Source of the DNA: an uncultured Eubacteriales bacterium
GTDB taxonomy: Bacteria; Bacillota_A; Clostridia; Christensenellales; Aristaeellaceae
Length of the DNA: 13,617 nucleotides
NCBI GenBank assembly: GCA_902775835.1
Contig: CACYNZ010000064.1
Span: 1-13,617 of the forward strand
Direction: 5' to 3'
In this document: positions 1 through 8,223 of the stretch, in pieces
Layout: every line of letters starts with the position of its first letter
How positions within the stretch are numbered: the first letter of the stretch is position 1
The notes under the pieces: model-generated
The model's input: only the letters and a program-made list of their open reading frames with translations
What the model was told of the DNA's origin: nothing
Databases searched by the model: none
Position numbers and translations under genes: made by a program

Positions 1-1
1 A

Positions 2-313
2 CATCGCATTCTGGATTATATCATGGAGATATTTAACCGTGAGCTGGAAAAGGCGGCGGGTATGTCCGTGGATAAGCGTCTGGATGCGTTCATCAACCTG
101 CTCGCCCTGATCTCCATTAACCTGGGCATCATGAACCTTCTGCCGATTCCCGGACTGGACGGTTCCCGGTTCCTGTTCCTTGTGCTGGAAGCCGTGCGCG
201 GAAAGCCGGTGCCGGCGCAGAAGGAAGCGATTGTCCACCTGTGCGGCATGGTGCTGCTGATCGCGGCCATGCTGTTCTTCACCTGGCGGGATATCATGAA
301 ACTCTTGCATTGA
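2..313 (+). CDS. rseP: RseP-type site-2 intramembrane metalloprotease, C-terminal fragment
   Basis: The window opens inside this gene; only the last 103 residues are visible, with no start. The fragment contains NLLPIPGLDGSR, the C-terminal signature of the M50 site-2 proteases, in which the Asp of LDG is the third zinc ligand of the active site inside the membrane. A hydrophobic segment before the motif and another close to the C-terminus fit the last two membrane helices. RseP-family enzymes cut anti-sigma factors and remnant signal peptides within the membrane. The HExxH zinc motif and PDZ domain expected upstream lie outside the window, so catalytic competence cannot be judged. The stop codon is 13 bases before ispG, the order found in many Firmicutes (cdsA-dxr-rseP-ispG), so co-transcription is likely. 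Confidence 0.9.
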   Translation, partial: HRILDYIMEIFNRELEKAAGMSVDKRLDAFINLLALISINLGIMNLLPIPGLDGSRFLFLVLEAVRGKPVPAQKEAIVHLCGMVLLIAAMLFFTWRDIMKLLH

Positions 314-326
314 GGAGGCGGAAGCC

Positions 327-1391
327 ATGCAGTCACGGACACTGATGATTTCCTCCCTGCCCCTGGGGGGCGGACATCCGGTGCTGGTTCAGTCCATGAC
401 CAATACGGACACAAGGGACGCGGAAGCGACCCTTGCGCAGATCCGGGCACTGGCTCAGGCAGGCGCGGACCTGGTGCGCGTTTCCGTGTACGATCAGGCC
501 TGCGCGGACAATGTGCGCACACTGGTGGATGGGTCGCCGGTGCCGCTGGTGGCGGATATTCACTTTGACCACCGCCTGGCGATCAAAGCCATGGAGAACG
601 GCATCAGCAAGCTGCGCATCAATCCGGGCAATATCGGCGGCGAAGCGCATGTGCGGGAAGTGGCGCAGTGCGCCAAAATGCACCATGTGCCCATCCGCAT
701 CGGCGTCAACAGCGGGTCTGTGGAGAAGGATATTCTGAATCGCGACGGCGGCGTCACGGCCCGCGGCATGCTGGACAGCGCACTGAACCATGCGCGGCTC
801 CTGGAAAAGGAAGGCTTTCATGATATCGTGCTGTCCATGAAGGCCAGTGATGTGAAAAAGACCATTGAGGTCTACCGTCTGGCCCACGAGGCCTGTGACT
901 ATCCCCTGCACCTTGGCGTGACCGAGGCCGGTCTGCCCGGACAGGGCACCATCAAGAGTGCCATCGGCATCGGTGCCCTTTTGGCCGACGGGATCGGGGA
1001 CACGATCCGCGTGAGCCTGACCGGCGATCCGGTTCCGGAGGTGGAGGCGGCGCTGAATATCCTGCGGGCCCTGGACATGCGCCAGGACCGGGTGCAGCTG
1101 ATTTCCTGCCCCACCTGCGGGCGTACCCGGATCAACCTGCCCGAGATCGCGCGGCGGGTGGAAGCGGGTCTTGCGGATATCCGTGTACCCATGAAGGTCG
1201 CCGTCATGGGCTGCGTGGTGAACGGTCCCGGGGAAGCCCGGGAGGCGGACATCGGAATCGCGGGCGGCGACGGCTGCGGCGCGCTGTTCATCCGGGGCGA
1301 GGAACCGCGCCGGATCGAGGGCGACCTGGCGGAAATCCTGATCCGTGAAGCGCATGCGCTGGCGGAGAAAATGACAAAGACAACCATGTAG
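327..1391 (+). CDS. ispG: 4-hydroxy-3-methylbut-2-enyl diphosphate synthase (IspG/GcpE)
   Basis: IspG converts MEcPP to HMBPP in the non-mevalonate (MEP) isoprenoid pathway, using a [4Fe-4S] cluster in the cytoplasm. The 354-residue protein is the usual length of the short bacterial form. The N-terminal barrel begins with the family signature LGGGHPVLVQSMTNTDTRD. The C-terminal cluster domain shows CPTC (Cys261, Cys264), then MGCVVNGPGE (Cys296, Glu303). The seven-residue gap from the third Cys to the Glu ligand matches the E. coli enzyme, so the cluster site looks intact. The ATG at 327 is preceded by AGGAGG at 313-318, eight bases upstream. It sits between rseP and polC with short gaps, and the same gene order is common in clostridia. 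The long antisense frame over this gene is a composition shadow. Confidence 0.97.
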   Translation: MQSRTLMISSLPLGGGHPVLVQSMTNTDTRDAEATLAQIRALAQAGADLVRVSVYDQACADNVRTLVDGSPVPLVADIHFDHRLAIKAMENGISKLRINPGNIGGEAHVREVAQCAKMHHVPIRIGVNSGSVEKDILNRDGGVTARGMLDSALNHARLLEKEGFHDIVLSMKASDVKKTIEVYRLAHEACDYPLHLGVTEAGLPGQGTIKSAIGIGALLADGIGDTIRVSLTGDPVPEVEAALNILRALDMRQDRVQLISCPTCGRTRINLPEIARRVEAGLADIRVPMKVAVMGCVVNGPGEAREADIGIAGGDGCGALFIRGEEPRRIEGDLAEILIREAHALAEKMTKTTM

Positions 1392-1394
1392 GAC

Positions 1395-1400
1395 AGGAGG
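1395..1400 (+). promoter_or_regulatory. Ribosome binding site that fixes the polC start
   Basis: A perfect AGGAGG lies eight bases before GTG 1409. The upstream in-frame GTG at 1400 begins on the last base of this site and could not use it, so initiation at 1409 is much more likely. Confidence 0.75.
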
Positions 1401-1408
1401 TGCGGAGT

Positions 1409-4400
1409 GTGAGCTATGAGGAACTGATGGAGAAAATCTATGCAGCCCTGCCCATGCTCCGCGGCCAGCTGGACTGTCCCAGCGTGGTCTATATGCGGCA
1501 TCTGGACAAGGTCTACATGACCTTTACCAGCCGGAAGCTGGTGGATGAGGCCGCGTTCCTGAAAATGGAAGCGATCCTGCGCCAGGTGTTTCCCCAGAAG
1601 CCCCTGGCCCTGCGCGTGGTGAGCCCCGGGCTGGCGGAGGATTTTCTGCGGGACATTTCCAGCTACAAGCAGGTGCTTGTGGACTTCCTCAAGCGCAATT
1701 ATCCAGGCGCGGTGGCCTGGGCGGACCAGATCGACTGGCGCTGCCAGCAGAACAGGATCACGCTGACCTTCCCGGACGCTTTTTCTCTGGAATACATGTC
1801 CAAGGGCAATGTGGCGGGACGCCTGAGCCAGGCTGTGAAGGATATTTTCGGCATCCAGTGCCGGGTGGAGCTTGCCGTGGCGGGCGACCAGGAAAAACGC
1901 CTGGAGGAACTGCGCCAGGAGCGGGAAGAGCACCAGAAGAAGGCCTGGACCGAGCAGGAACTCCGGGAACGCTATGCCGCGGCTGTGGGGCAGGCTGCAC
2001 CGGAAAGCGCGGCGCCCAAGAGCGCGCCGAAGGAAAAGGAGCCCAGGGAAAAGGCGCCGGCCGTGCATACGGAAACGGTGCGCGCGCCGAAGCCGAAGAC
2101 ACCGCTGATTCCGGACATGCCGACCCAGACCCTGGGCCGGGCCATTGTGGGCCGCGGGATCGCGGACCGGCCCATGCCGATCCGGGAACTGACCGCGGAC
2201 GCCGGGCTGGTGGTGGTGCAGGGCGATATTTTCCGCATGGAAACCAAGGAACTGAGGGGCGGGGAAATGCTGCTCCTGAGCCTGGCCATATCCGACTATA
2301 CGTCTTCGGTGCTCTGCAAGATGTTCATGCGCTACCGCAGGGGCGGGTTCGCCCGCCGGGGTGAGGAGCCGGAGACGCCCATCACCGAGCAGGAGCGCAA
2401 GGCGGTATGGGACAAGGTGGAACAGATCAAGGAAGGCATGAACGTCAAGATCCGCGGCGAATGCATGTATGACACGTTTGCCCGGGAGCTGTCCATCACC
2501 ATCCGTGATCTGGTGCCCATGGAAAAGATTGTGCGTACGGACGACGCGGAAGAAAAGCGCGTGGAACTGCACATGCACACCAATATGTCCACCATGGACG
2601 CCCTGGCCCCGGCGTCAGACCTTGTGAAGCGCGCCATTGACTGGGGACATCCGGCTGTGGCCATTACCGATCACGGCGTTCTGCAGTCCTTCCCTGCAGC
2701 CTTCAAGGCGGCCGGCAAGGCGATCAAGCTGATCCCCGGCTGCGAGGGCTACCTTATTGATGATCCCAGCGTGGTGCGCCGGCCGGACGACAGGTCGCAC
2801 CAGGATTCGATTGTCGTGCTCGACTTTGAGTCCACCGGCCTGAACACGGCCACGTGCCGCGTGATTGAAATCGGAGCCGTAAGGCTGCGCGAGGGCCAGG
2901 TGGAAGACACGCTTTCGATCCTGGTGAACCCGCACACGGCGCTTTCCCCAAAAATCAGTGAGCTGACGGGGATCACGGACCTCATGCTGGCGGACAAGGA
3001 AGACGCGGAAACGGCAATCCCGAAGCTGATGGAGTTTATCGGGGACAGTGCCGTGGCCGCGCATAATGCCAGCTTTGACATCAGCCTGCTCAAGGCGGAG
3101 CTGAAGCGGCTGGGTCGCGAGTGGAACGGCCCGGCCCTGGACACACTGACCCTGGCGAGAAAACTGTATCCGGAGCTCAAGAGTCACAAGCTGGGCCAGG
3201 TGTGCAAGTTCCTGGGTGTCAGCCTGAAGAACGCGCACCGGGCCGTGCATGACGCCACGGCCACGGCCTACTGTCTGGCCAAGATGCTGGAGACCTGCCA
3301 GAAGCAGGGGCTGAATACCCTAAGCGATCTGAATACGCTGCGCGGCGGGGCCATCGGGGAGAGCTACCATATCATCCTGCTCGCCAAGAGCCAGGAGGGC
3401 CTGGTGAACCTGAACCGGCTGGTCTCCATTTCCCATCTGGAGTATTTCCGGCGCCGGCCGCATATGCCCCGGGAGATGATCCAGAAGTACCGGGAGGGCC
3501 TGATCATCGGCTCGGCCTGCGAGGCCGGGGAGCTGTTCCAGGCAGTGCTGCACGGGGAGAGTCACGAACGTCTGCTGGAGATTGCCTCGTTCTATGATTA
3601 CCTGGAGATCCAGCCCATCGGGAACAATGCGTTCCTTCTGCGCAACGGCATGGTGGCGGACGAGGAAGGACTCCGGGAACTGAACCGGACCATCCTGCGC
3701 CTGGGCCAGGAACTGGGCAAGCCGGTGGTGGCCACCGGCGACGTGCATTTCCTGGACCCGCACAACGCCATCAACCGTTCCATTATCCAGGCGGGCATGG
3801 GCTATGAGGACTGCGATCTGCAGCCCCCGCTGTATTTCAAGACCACCCAGGAGATGCTGGACGACTTTGCGTATCTCGGGCCTGCCCTGTGCAGGGAGGT
3901 CGTCATTGACGCACCCAGGCGCATCGCGGACCAGGTGGCCACACTGCACCTGTTCCCGACGCATCCCAAAGGCGAGGATACGTTCCAGCCGGTATGGGAG
4001 GACGCGGCGGACAACATTCAGAACATGACCTGGTCCATGGCCAAGCAGATGTACGGCGATCCGCTGCCGGAGATCGTGCTGGCGCGCCTGGAAAAGGAAC
4101 TCAAGTCCATTGTGGGCTACGGCTACTGCACGCTGTACAATATTGCGGAAAAACTGGTGAGCAAGTCCCTGGAGGACGGATATCTGGTGGGCAGCCGCGG
4201 CAGCGTGGGCTCGTCCCTGGTGGCCCGGATGTGCGGGATCACGGAGGTGAACGCGCTTCCGCCGCATTACCGGTGCAATACATGCCACAAGGGATTTTTC
4301 GATGTGGACCGTTCCAGGTACCACGTGGGCGTGGACCTGCCGGACAGGGACTGCCCGATCTGCGGACAGAAGCTGATCAAGGACGGGTTTGACATTCCTT

Positions 4401-5854
4401 TCGAGGTTTTCCTCGGGTTTGAGGGCGACAAGGTTCCGGATATTGACCTGAACTTTTCCGGCGAGTACCAGAACAAGGCGCACCATTATGTGGAAGAGCT
4501 TTTCGGCCACGATCACGTGTTCCGCGCCGGCACCATTTCGGGTCTGGCGGAGAAGACGGCCTTCGGCTATGTGAGCCGGTATCTGGAGGAGCGGAAGATT
4601 ACCTGCGGGAACACGGAAAAGGACCGGCTGGCGCAGGGCTGCGTGGGTGTCAAGCGCACCACCGGCCAGCACCCCGGCGGCATGGTGGTTGTGCCCAAGG
4701 AGTATGAGATCTACCAGTTCACGGCGGTGCAGCATCCGGCGGATGACCTGGAGTCTGACTTCACCACCACGCATTTCGACTTCAACTCCATGCATGACAT
4801 TCTGGTGAAGCTGGACTGTCTCGGTCATGATGACCCCACCATGATGCATATGCTGGAGGAACTGACGGGCATCAATTTCAAGGATGTGCCGCTGGATGAC
4901 TGGGGCGTGCGCTCGCTGTTCCAGTCCCCGGAGGCCCTGGGCGTGTCGGAGGAGGACATTCTCTGCAATACGGGCACCTACGGCGTGCCCGAGTTCGGCA
5001 CCGCGTTTGTCCGCGGCATGCTGGATGAAACGCGGCCCAGCACCATGGAAGAGCTTCTGCGGATTTCCGGTCTGTCCCACGGTACGGACGTCTGGCTCGG
5101 CAATGCGCAGGAAATCATAGCCAGCGGCGTGGCCACGCTGTCGGAATGCGTGTGCTGCCGCGATGACATCATGAACTATCTGATCAATATGGGCGTGGAT
5201 CCCAAGACGTCCTTTACCACCATGGAGAGTGTCCGAAAAGGCAAGGGACTGAAGGAGAACATGGAGCAGGCCATGATCGAGCATCATGTGCCGGAATGGT
5301 TCATGGATTCATGCCGGAAGATCAAGTACATGTTCCCCAAGGGCCATGCAGTGGCCTATGTTACCATGAGCCTGAGAGTGGCCTGGTACAAGCTGCACTA
5401 TCCGCTGGCGTACTACTGTTCCTATTTCACCATTCGCGGCGACGGCTTTGATGCGGGCACCATGCTGCTGGATCCGGACGCGTGCCGCGAGCGTATCCGC
5501 GAGCTGCGCGACATGGAAAAGCCCAGCGCCAAGGACAAGGAGACGCAGACAGCCCTGGAACTGGTTCTGGAAATGAACATGCGCGGGATCCGCTTCCTGC
5601 CGGTGGATCTGTACAGGAGCGAGGTCAGCAAGTTCGTCATTGAGGACGGCAATCTCCGGTGTCCCTTCACGTCCCTGGTGGGTCTGGGCGAAAGCGCGGC
5701 AGTGCCGATTGTCCAGGCGCGCAAAAACGGTCCCTTCCTGTCCGTACAGGACCTGAGGGAGCGTGCGCACGTGGGTCAGTCCGTGGTGGATCTGCTCCGC
5801 GGGCACGGATCCCTGGAAGGCATGAGCGAGACCAGTCAGCTGTCCATGTTTTAG
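1409..5854 (+). CDS. polC: DNA polymerase III alpha subunit, PolC type (Gram-positive replicase)
   Basis: PolC is the replicative DNA polymerase of low-GC Gram-positives, with a built-in proofreading exonuclease. Numbering is from GTG 1409 (1481 residues, near the family's usual 1400-1470). The order is: an N-terminal domain followed by a Lys/Glu/Pro-rich linker (about 190-230); an OB fold (about 260-370); a PHP domain with HMH at 388-390; and a DEDDh exonuclease inserted in the PHP domain, with DFES (Asp472, Glu474), HNASFD and HDATAT all retained. The PHP domain then resumes, followed by a four-Cys zinc finger (CNTC and CPIC, about 955-985). The polymerase core has PDIDLNFSG (Asp1011, Asp1013) and KLDCLGHDD (Asp1136), the three catalytic Asp residues. 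A helix-hairpin-helix region comes next, and the protein ends in QLSMF, a beta-clamp-binding motif like the QLSLF tail of Bacillus PolC. It looks fully functional. Confidence 0.97.
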   Translation: MSYEELMEKIYAALPMLRGQLDCPSVVYMRHLDKVYMTFTSRKLVDEAAFLKMEAILRQVFPQKPLALRVVSPGLAEDFLRDISSYKQVLVDFLKRNYPGAVAWADQIDWRCQQNRITLTFPDAFSLEYMSKGNVAGRLSQAVKDIFGIQCRVELAVAGDQEKRLEELRQEREEHQKKAWTEQELRERYAAAVGQAAPESAAPKSAPKEKEPREKAPAVHTETVRAPKPKTPLIPDMPTQTLGRAIVGRGIADRPMPIRELTADAGLVVVQGDIFRMETKELRGGEMLLLSLAISDYTSSVLCKMFMRYRRGGFARRGEEPETPITEQERKAVWDKVEQIKEGMNVKIRGECMYDTFARELSITIRDLVPMEKIVRTDDAEEKRVELHMHTNMSTMDALAPASDLVKRAIDWGHPAVAITDHGVLQSFPAAFKAAGKAIKLIPGCEGYLIDDPSVVRRPDDRSHQDSIVVLDFESTGLNTATCRVIEIGAVRLREGQVEDTLSILVNPHTALSPKISELTGITDLMLADKEDAETAIPKLMEFIGDSAVAAHNASFDISLLKAELKRLGREWNGPALDTLTLARKLYPELKSHKLGQVCKFLGVSLKNAHRAVHDATATAYCLAKMLETCQKQGLNTLSDLNTLRGGAIGESYHIILLAKSQEGLVNLNRLVSISHLEYFRRRPHMPREMIQKYREGLIIGSACEAGELFQAVLHGESHERLLEIASFYDYLEIQPIGNNAFLLRNGMVADEEGLRELNRTILRLGQELGKPVVATGDVHFLDPHNAINRSIIQAGMGYEDCDLQPPLYFKTTQEMLDDFAYLGPALCREVVIDAPRRIADQVATLHLFPTHPKGEDTFQPVWEDAADNIQNMTWSMAKQMYGDPLPEIVLARLEKELKSIVGYGYCTLYNIAEKLVSKSLEDGYLVGSRGSVGSSLVARMCGITEVNALPPHYRCNTCHKGFFDVDRSRYHVGVDLPDRDCPICGQKLIKDGFDIPFEVFLGFEGDKVPDIDLNFSGEYQNKAHHYVEELFGHDHVFRAGTISGLAEKTAFGYVSRYLEERKITCGNTEKDRLAQGCVGVKRTTGQHPGGMVVVPKEYEIYQFTAVQHPADDLESDFTTTHFDFNSMHDILVKLDCLGHDDPTMMHMLEELTGINFKDVPLDDWGVRSLFQSPEALGVSEEDILCNTGTYGVPEFGTAFVRGMLDETRPSTMEELLRISGLSHGTDVWLGNAQEIIASGVATLSECVCCRDDIMNYLINMGVDPKTSFTTMESVRKGKGLKENMEQAMIEHHVPEWFMDSCRKIKYMFPKGHAVAYVTMSLRVAWYKLHYPLAYYCSYFTIRGDGFDAGTMLLDPDACRERIRELRDMEKPSAKDKETQTALELVLEMNMRGIRFLPVDLYRSEVSKFVIEDGNLRCPFTSLVGLGESAAVPIVQARKNGPFLSVQDLRERAHVGQSVVDLLRGHGSLEGMSETSQLSMF

Positions 5855-5868
5855 CAACGGAGGAAGTT

Positions 5869-6678
5869 ATGTCCAATCTGTATCGAACAAGGGTATGCGC
5901 CATTGGCAGTGAAGAGGATATCCGCGTGCTGCTGATCCGCATGCTGGAGAATTTCGGCGTATACGAGGAACCGGAAGACCGGTCCCCGTATACCCGTGAG
6001 GAACTGGAAGCATGGGTACGCAGGGAAGCGGGCGAGAACGGCGGCCCGGGCGACACGTTTCTGTATGAAATGATCGCGCCTCTGTGCTACGGCGATGCCG
6101 AGCCCGGAACCTGCCGTCTGACAGTGCAGGAGCACGCCAGCGGACGGTGGACGGCATGCTTTGCCTATGACAGTCAGCATTCCTTCCAGCCGCATGAGTG
6201 GCTGGACCTGCACAATCACGCGGGCCGCATGCTGATGACCGCGCTGCGGGCCAGCGATGATTTTCTGCTGGACAAGGGCGAGGTGATTTTCACCGGCGGC
6301 AGCGTGCTGGACAACTGGAATCAGATGACCGAATGCTGGCTGTTCCTGATTGAGCAGTACGAATGCGGCCTTCCGCCCCAGGACGCGGTCCGGCACCTGA
6401 AGCGTCTGGAAAGGATTCTGGAGGAAGAGGAGTATGACGCGGGAATCGAGGAAATCCTTCTTTCCTGCAAGCATCTGATCCAGAGCCTGATGATGACGGA
6501 AGAGGATGCGGCGGAACTGAAGACGGCCATGGTGGCATGCGTGGCCAGGGGCGACTTTGAACGGCTGTATGAATTTGAGTACGGCATTGTGGAATCGGTG
6601 CTCTGGGAGACGGAGCATCACAACAAGTATCTTGCCTGCCTGGATACCGTGCTTGACGCCTGGAAGCAGGAAAACTGA
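5869..6678 (+). CDS. Unrecognised 269-residue cytoplasmic protein between polC and ftsB
   Basis: I do not recognise this protein. The start ATG 5869 follows CGGAGGAAG (5859-5865) at good spacing, 14 bases after the polC stop, so it is very probably co-transcribed with polC. It has no signal peptide, membrane segment or Cys cluster. The first 30 residues (beginning MSNLYRTRVCAIGSEEDIRV) look like an alpha/beta start. The middle (about 60-140) has aromatic, beta-like stretches around YDSQHSFQPHEWLDLHNHAG. The C-terminal third (about 165-269) is acidic and helical, with an EEEEYD run. Codon use matches polC, which argues for a real, long-resident gene rather than a shadow. An in-frame extension back to 5659 lies wholly inside polC and lacks a better start. 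No function is assigned. Confidence 0.85.
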   Translation: MSNLYRTRVCAIGSEEDIRVLLIRMLENFGVYEEPEDRSPYTREELEAWVRREAGENGGPGDTFLYEMIAPLCYGDAEPGTCRLTVQEHASGRWTACFAYDSQHSFQPHEWLDLHNHAGRMLMTALRASDDFLLDKGEVIFTGGSVLDNWNQMTECWLFLIEQYECGLPPQDAVRHLKRLERILEEEEYDAGIEEILLSCKHLIQSLMMTEEDAAELKTAMVACVARGDFERLYEFEYGIVESVLWETEHHNKYLACLDTVLDAWKQEN

Positions 6679-6679
6679 C

Positions 6680-6719
6680 GCTTCCGAAAAATACGCCGTC
6701 TGAGGCAGGAATCGGAAGC
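6680..6719 (+). repeat. Inverted repeat in the gap before the ftsB-like gene
   Basis: GCTTCCGA (6680-6687) and TCGGAAGC (6712-6719) form a perfect 8-bp stem around a 24-base loop. There is no following T tract, so it is not an intrinsic terminator. The right arm contains GGAAG, which would serve as ribosome binding site for the upstream candidate start at 6725. The hairpin could hide that site or act as an RNA processing or stability element. The role is inference. Confidence 0.5.
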
Positions 6720-6763
6720 AGGGCATGGAATTTACCAATGATACAGAGAAAGGAAGCGAGCTC

Positions 6764-7126
6764 ATGCAGAGAATTCAGAAAATGCGTACCTATCAGTTCA
6801 GCTGGGTGATTCTTCTTGCTGTGCTTGCGGTGGTGTCGGTTCTTTTTGCCTTTGGCATGACGCGCAACGGCCAGGAGCTGCAGGAGAGAGTGGCCAAGGA
6901 AAACACGCTGCAGATCGTGCTGAGTGAGAAGGAACAGAAGAATTCTGAGCTTTCCAAGAAGATCGATGCTGTGGGAAGCATGGGTCAGATTGAGAGCGCC
7001 GCGCGTTCCGAGCTGATGTATCGCAAGCCGGAAGAAGTCAGCTTCGAAGTGGAAAACCCGGAACTGCTTGATTCGTATACGGAAGAGGAGTGGAAGCTCC
7101 TGATGGCCGAAATGGATAACCAATAA
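6764..7126 (+). CDS. FtsB/DivIC-like septum formation initiator protein
   Basis: This is a small single-pass membrane protein of the FtsB/DivIC family, which with FtsL and FtsQ/DivIB bridges the early and late divisome and activates septal peptidoglycan synthesis. From ATG 6764 it has 120 residues: a short basic N-terminus, one membrane helix (about 11-32), a coiled coil rich in Glu/Lys/Gln (about 36-70), then IESAARSELMYRKPEEVSF, which fits the family pattern of a conserved Arg-containing helix followed by RKPEE. I chose 6764 because AAAGGAAG lies about eight bases before it. An in-frame ATG at 6725 would add 13 residues, but its ribosome site falls in a hairpin and its added codons are less GC-rich. 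It ends the polC operon, just before a terminator. FtsB versus DivIC cannot be settled from sequence alone. Confidence 0.8.
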   Translation: MQRIQKMRTYQFSWVILLAVLAVVSVLFAFGMTRNGQELQERVAKENTLQIVLSEKEQKNSELSKKIDAVGSMGQIESAARSELMYRKPEEVSFEVENPELLDSYTEEEWKLLMAEMDNQ

Positions 7127-7134
7127 AACGCCTG

Positions 7135-7162
7135 AGCCCATGGGATTTCCATGGGCTTTTTT
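7135..7162 (+). terminator. Intrinsic terminator closing the rseP-ispG-polC-ftsB operon
   Basis: AGCCCATGG (7135-7143) pairs perfectly with CCATGGGCT (7149-7157) over a five-base loop, followed by six T (7157-7162). It starts nine bases after the ftsB-like stop. Only 25 bases separate its T run from the next start codon, so the phosphatase gene may depend on readthrough or on a promoter inside the upstream gene. Confidence 0.9.
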
Positions 7163-7187
7163 GGGCCGTGAAAGCAGGGGGATGCAT

Positions 7188-8096
7188 TTGAAAACTGCCG
7201 TTATCGGAATCGGATCCAACTCAGTACGCATGCTGGTGTCGGAAGTGGACGGCCAGACGGGAAAACGCATGTTCCGCGAGCGGGCAGGCACGCGCCTGTT
7301 CGCGGGCCTGGATGCGCAGCGATGCCTCCAGCCCTCAGCCATGGAGCATACGTCCGACGCCGTAAAGGCGATGGTGGAGTCTGCCAGAAATCATGGCGTG
7401 GAGGATATTCAGCTCTTTGCCACTTCCGCCACACGGGATGCGGTGAATAACGGCGTGTTTTCACAGATGCTTCTGGAAAAAACCGGGCTTGCGCTGCAGA
7501 TCTGTTCCGGGAATGAGGAAGCGCTCCTGTCCTTCCTGGGTGCTGCCGGCGGCGGATACAGCGGCGTGATCGATATCGGCGGCGGATCTACCGAAATCGT
7601 GTGCGGGGACGGGAATGCGTTCAGCTGTTCCGTCTCCTGCCAGATGGGTGCCGTGCGTCTGTACAGGATGATGCCCATTGCAGACGAACAGGATATGTAC
7701 AAGGTGACGGAACTGGCGCGCCAGATCCTGAAGCAGAATCTTGATTCCGCCCAATCCTTTGCGCTGCCTGACCGCTGGACCGGTACGGGCGGCACGTTCA
7801 CGACGCTTGCGGCCATGGCACTGAATGTGCCGTGGACGGACCGCACAAAGGTGCACGGCACAAAGCTGGAGCGGTCCTGGGTGGAGTCGGAAGCAGCGAT
7901 GCTGGCGCGGATGAGCATGGAACAGCGGCTTCAGCTGAAGGGGCTTCAGCCGAACCGTGCCGACATCATTGTGCACGGGATCTGCATTCTGATTGCCTGC
8001 ATGCATTATTTCGGAATCGACGAAATCCGGGTCAGTGAGTATGGAAATCTCGACGGTTTTACACAAAAGCATTACGGCCTTACGGAATTCCGGTAA
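7188..8096 (+). CDS. Ppx/GppA family phosphatase (exopolyphosphatase / pppGpp phosphohydrolase type)
   Basis: This is a member of the ASKHA-fold Ppx/GppA family, which hydrolyses the terminal phosphate of polyphosphate and/or pppGpp. From TTG 7188 it has 302 residues, the size of the short two-domain bacterial and archaeal forms without the HD-like C-terminal domain. Seen motifs are GIGSNSVR (7-14), the phosphate-1 loop; ATSATRDA (about 79-86); NEEA (Glu110/Glu111), where the catalytic Glu is expected; VIDIGGGSTEI (about 127-137), the second phosphate loop; and GTGGTFTTLAA, the adenosine-type loop. The TTG start is preferred because AGGGGG (7176-7181) lies six bases before it and abuts the alternative ATG at 7182. 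The protein then begins MKTAVIGIGSNS, as relatives do. Substrate (polyphosphate or pppGpp) cannot be told from the sequence. Confidence 0.88.
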   Translation: MKTAVIGIGSNSVRMLVSEVDGQTGKRMFRERAGTRLFAGLDAQRCLQPSAMEHTSDAVKAMVESARNHGVEDIQLFATSATRDAVNNGVFSQMLLEKTGLALQICSGNEEALLSFLGAAGGGYSGVIDIGGGSTEIVCGDGNAFSCSVSCQMGAVRLYRMMPIADEQDMYKVTELARQILKQNLDSAQSFALPDRWTGTGGTFTTLAAMALNVPWTDRTKVHGTKLERSWVESEAAMLARMSMEQRLQLKGLQPNRADIIVHGICILIACMHYFGIDEIRVSEYGNLDGFTQKHYGLTEFR

Positions 8097-8120
8097 CAGA
8101 AAGCGGAAAATTCACAGACT

Positions 8121-8154
8121 GGACACAGTTTGAAAGTGCTGTGTCCTTTCATTT
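8121..8154 (+). terminator. Probable terminator after the Ppx/GppA gene
   Basis: GGACACAG (8121-8128) pairs with CTGTGTCC (8139-8146) over a ten-base loop, followed by TTTCATTT. The T tract is interrupted, so it may be only moderately efficient. It separates the phosphatase gene from the promoter of the lipoprotein gene. Confidence 0.65.
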
Positions 8155-8156
8155 GC

Positions 8157-8185
8157 TTGCATGGCTCCGGGTCTTGCGATATAAT
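8157..8185 (+). promoter_or_regulatory. Sigma-A type promoter of the PrsA-like gene
   Basis: TTGCAT (8157-8162) and a perfect TATAAT (8180-8185) are separated by 17 bases, the ideal spacing. The expected transcript starts near 8192 and has a leader of about 30 bases before ATG 8224, with GGGAG at 8209-8213 as ribosome binding site. Confidence 0.8.
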
Positions 8186-8223
8186 GCACAGGTATCCAAT
8201 AATGTGATGGGAGACGAACGACG

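Noticed and set aside
1400..1408. GTG at 1400 as polC start
   Set aside because: It begins on the last base of the AGGAGG site, so it cannot use it. GTG 1409 has ideal spacing.
899..2578. 559-codon open frame on the - strand over ispG and polC
   Set aside because: It lies opposite two certain genes, is rich in His, Arg and Leu from GC-rich reverse codons, and has no domain or ribosome binding site. It is a composition shadow.
3320..5287. 655-codon open frame on the - strand inside polC
   Set aside because: It is wholly antisense to conserved PolC motifs, with biased reverse-complement composition and no recognisable domain.
5659..5868. N-terminal extension of the unknown gene into polC
   Set aside because: The extension lies in the alternate frame of polC, is Arg/Gly/Pro-rich, and the ATG at 5869 has a clear ribosome site.
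7140..7187. ATG 7140 or ATG 7182 as start of the phosphatase
   Set aside because: 7140 is inside the terminator hairpin, and 7182 abuts the AGGGGG site with no spacing.
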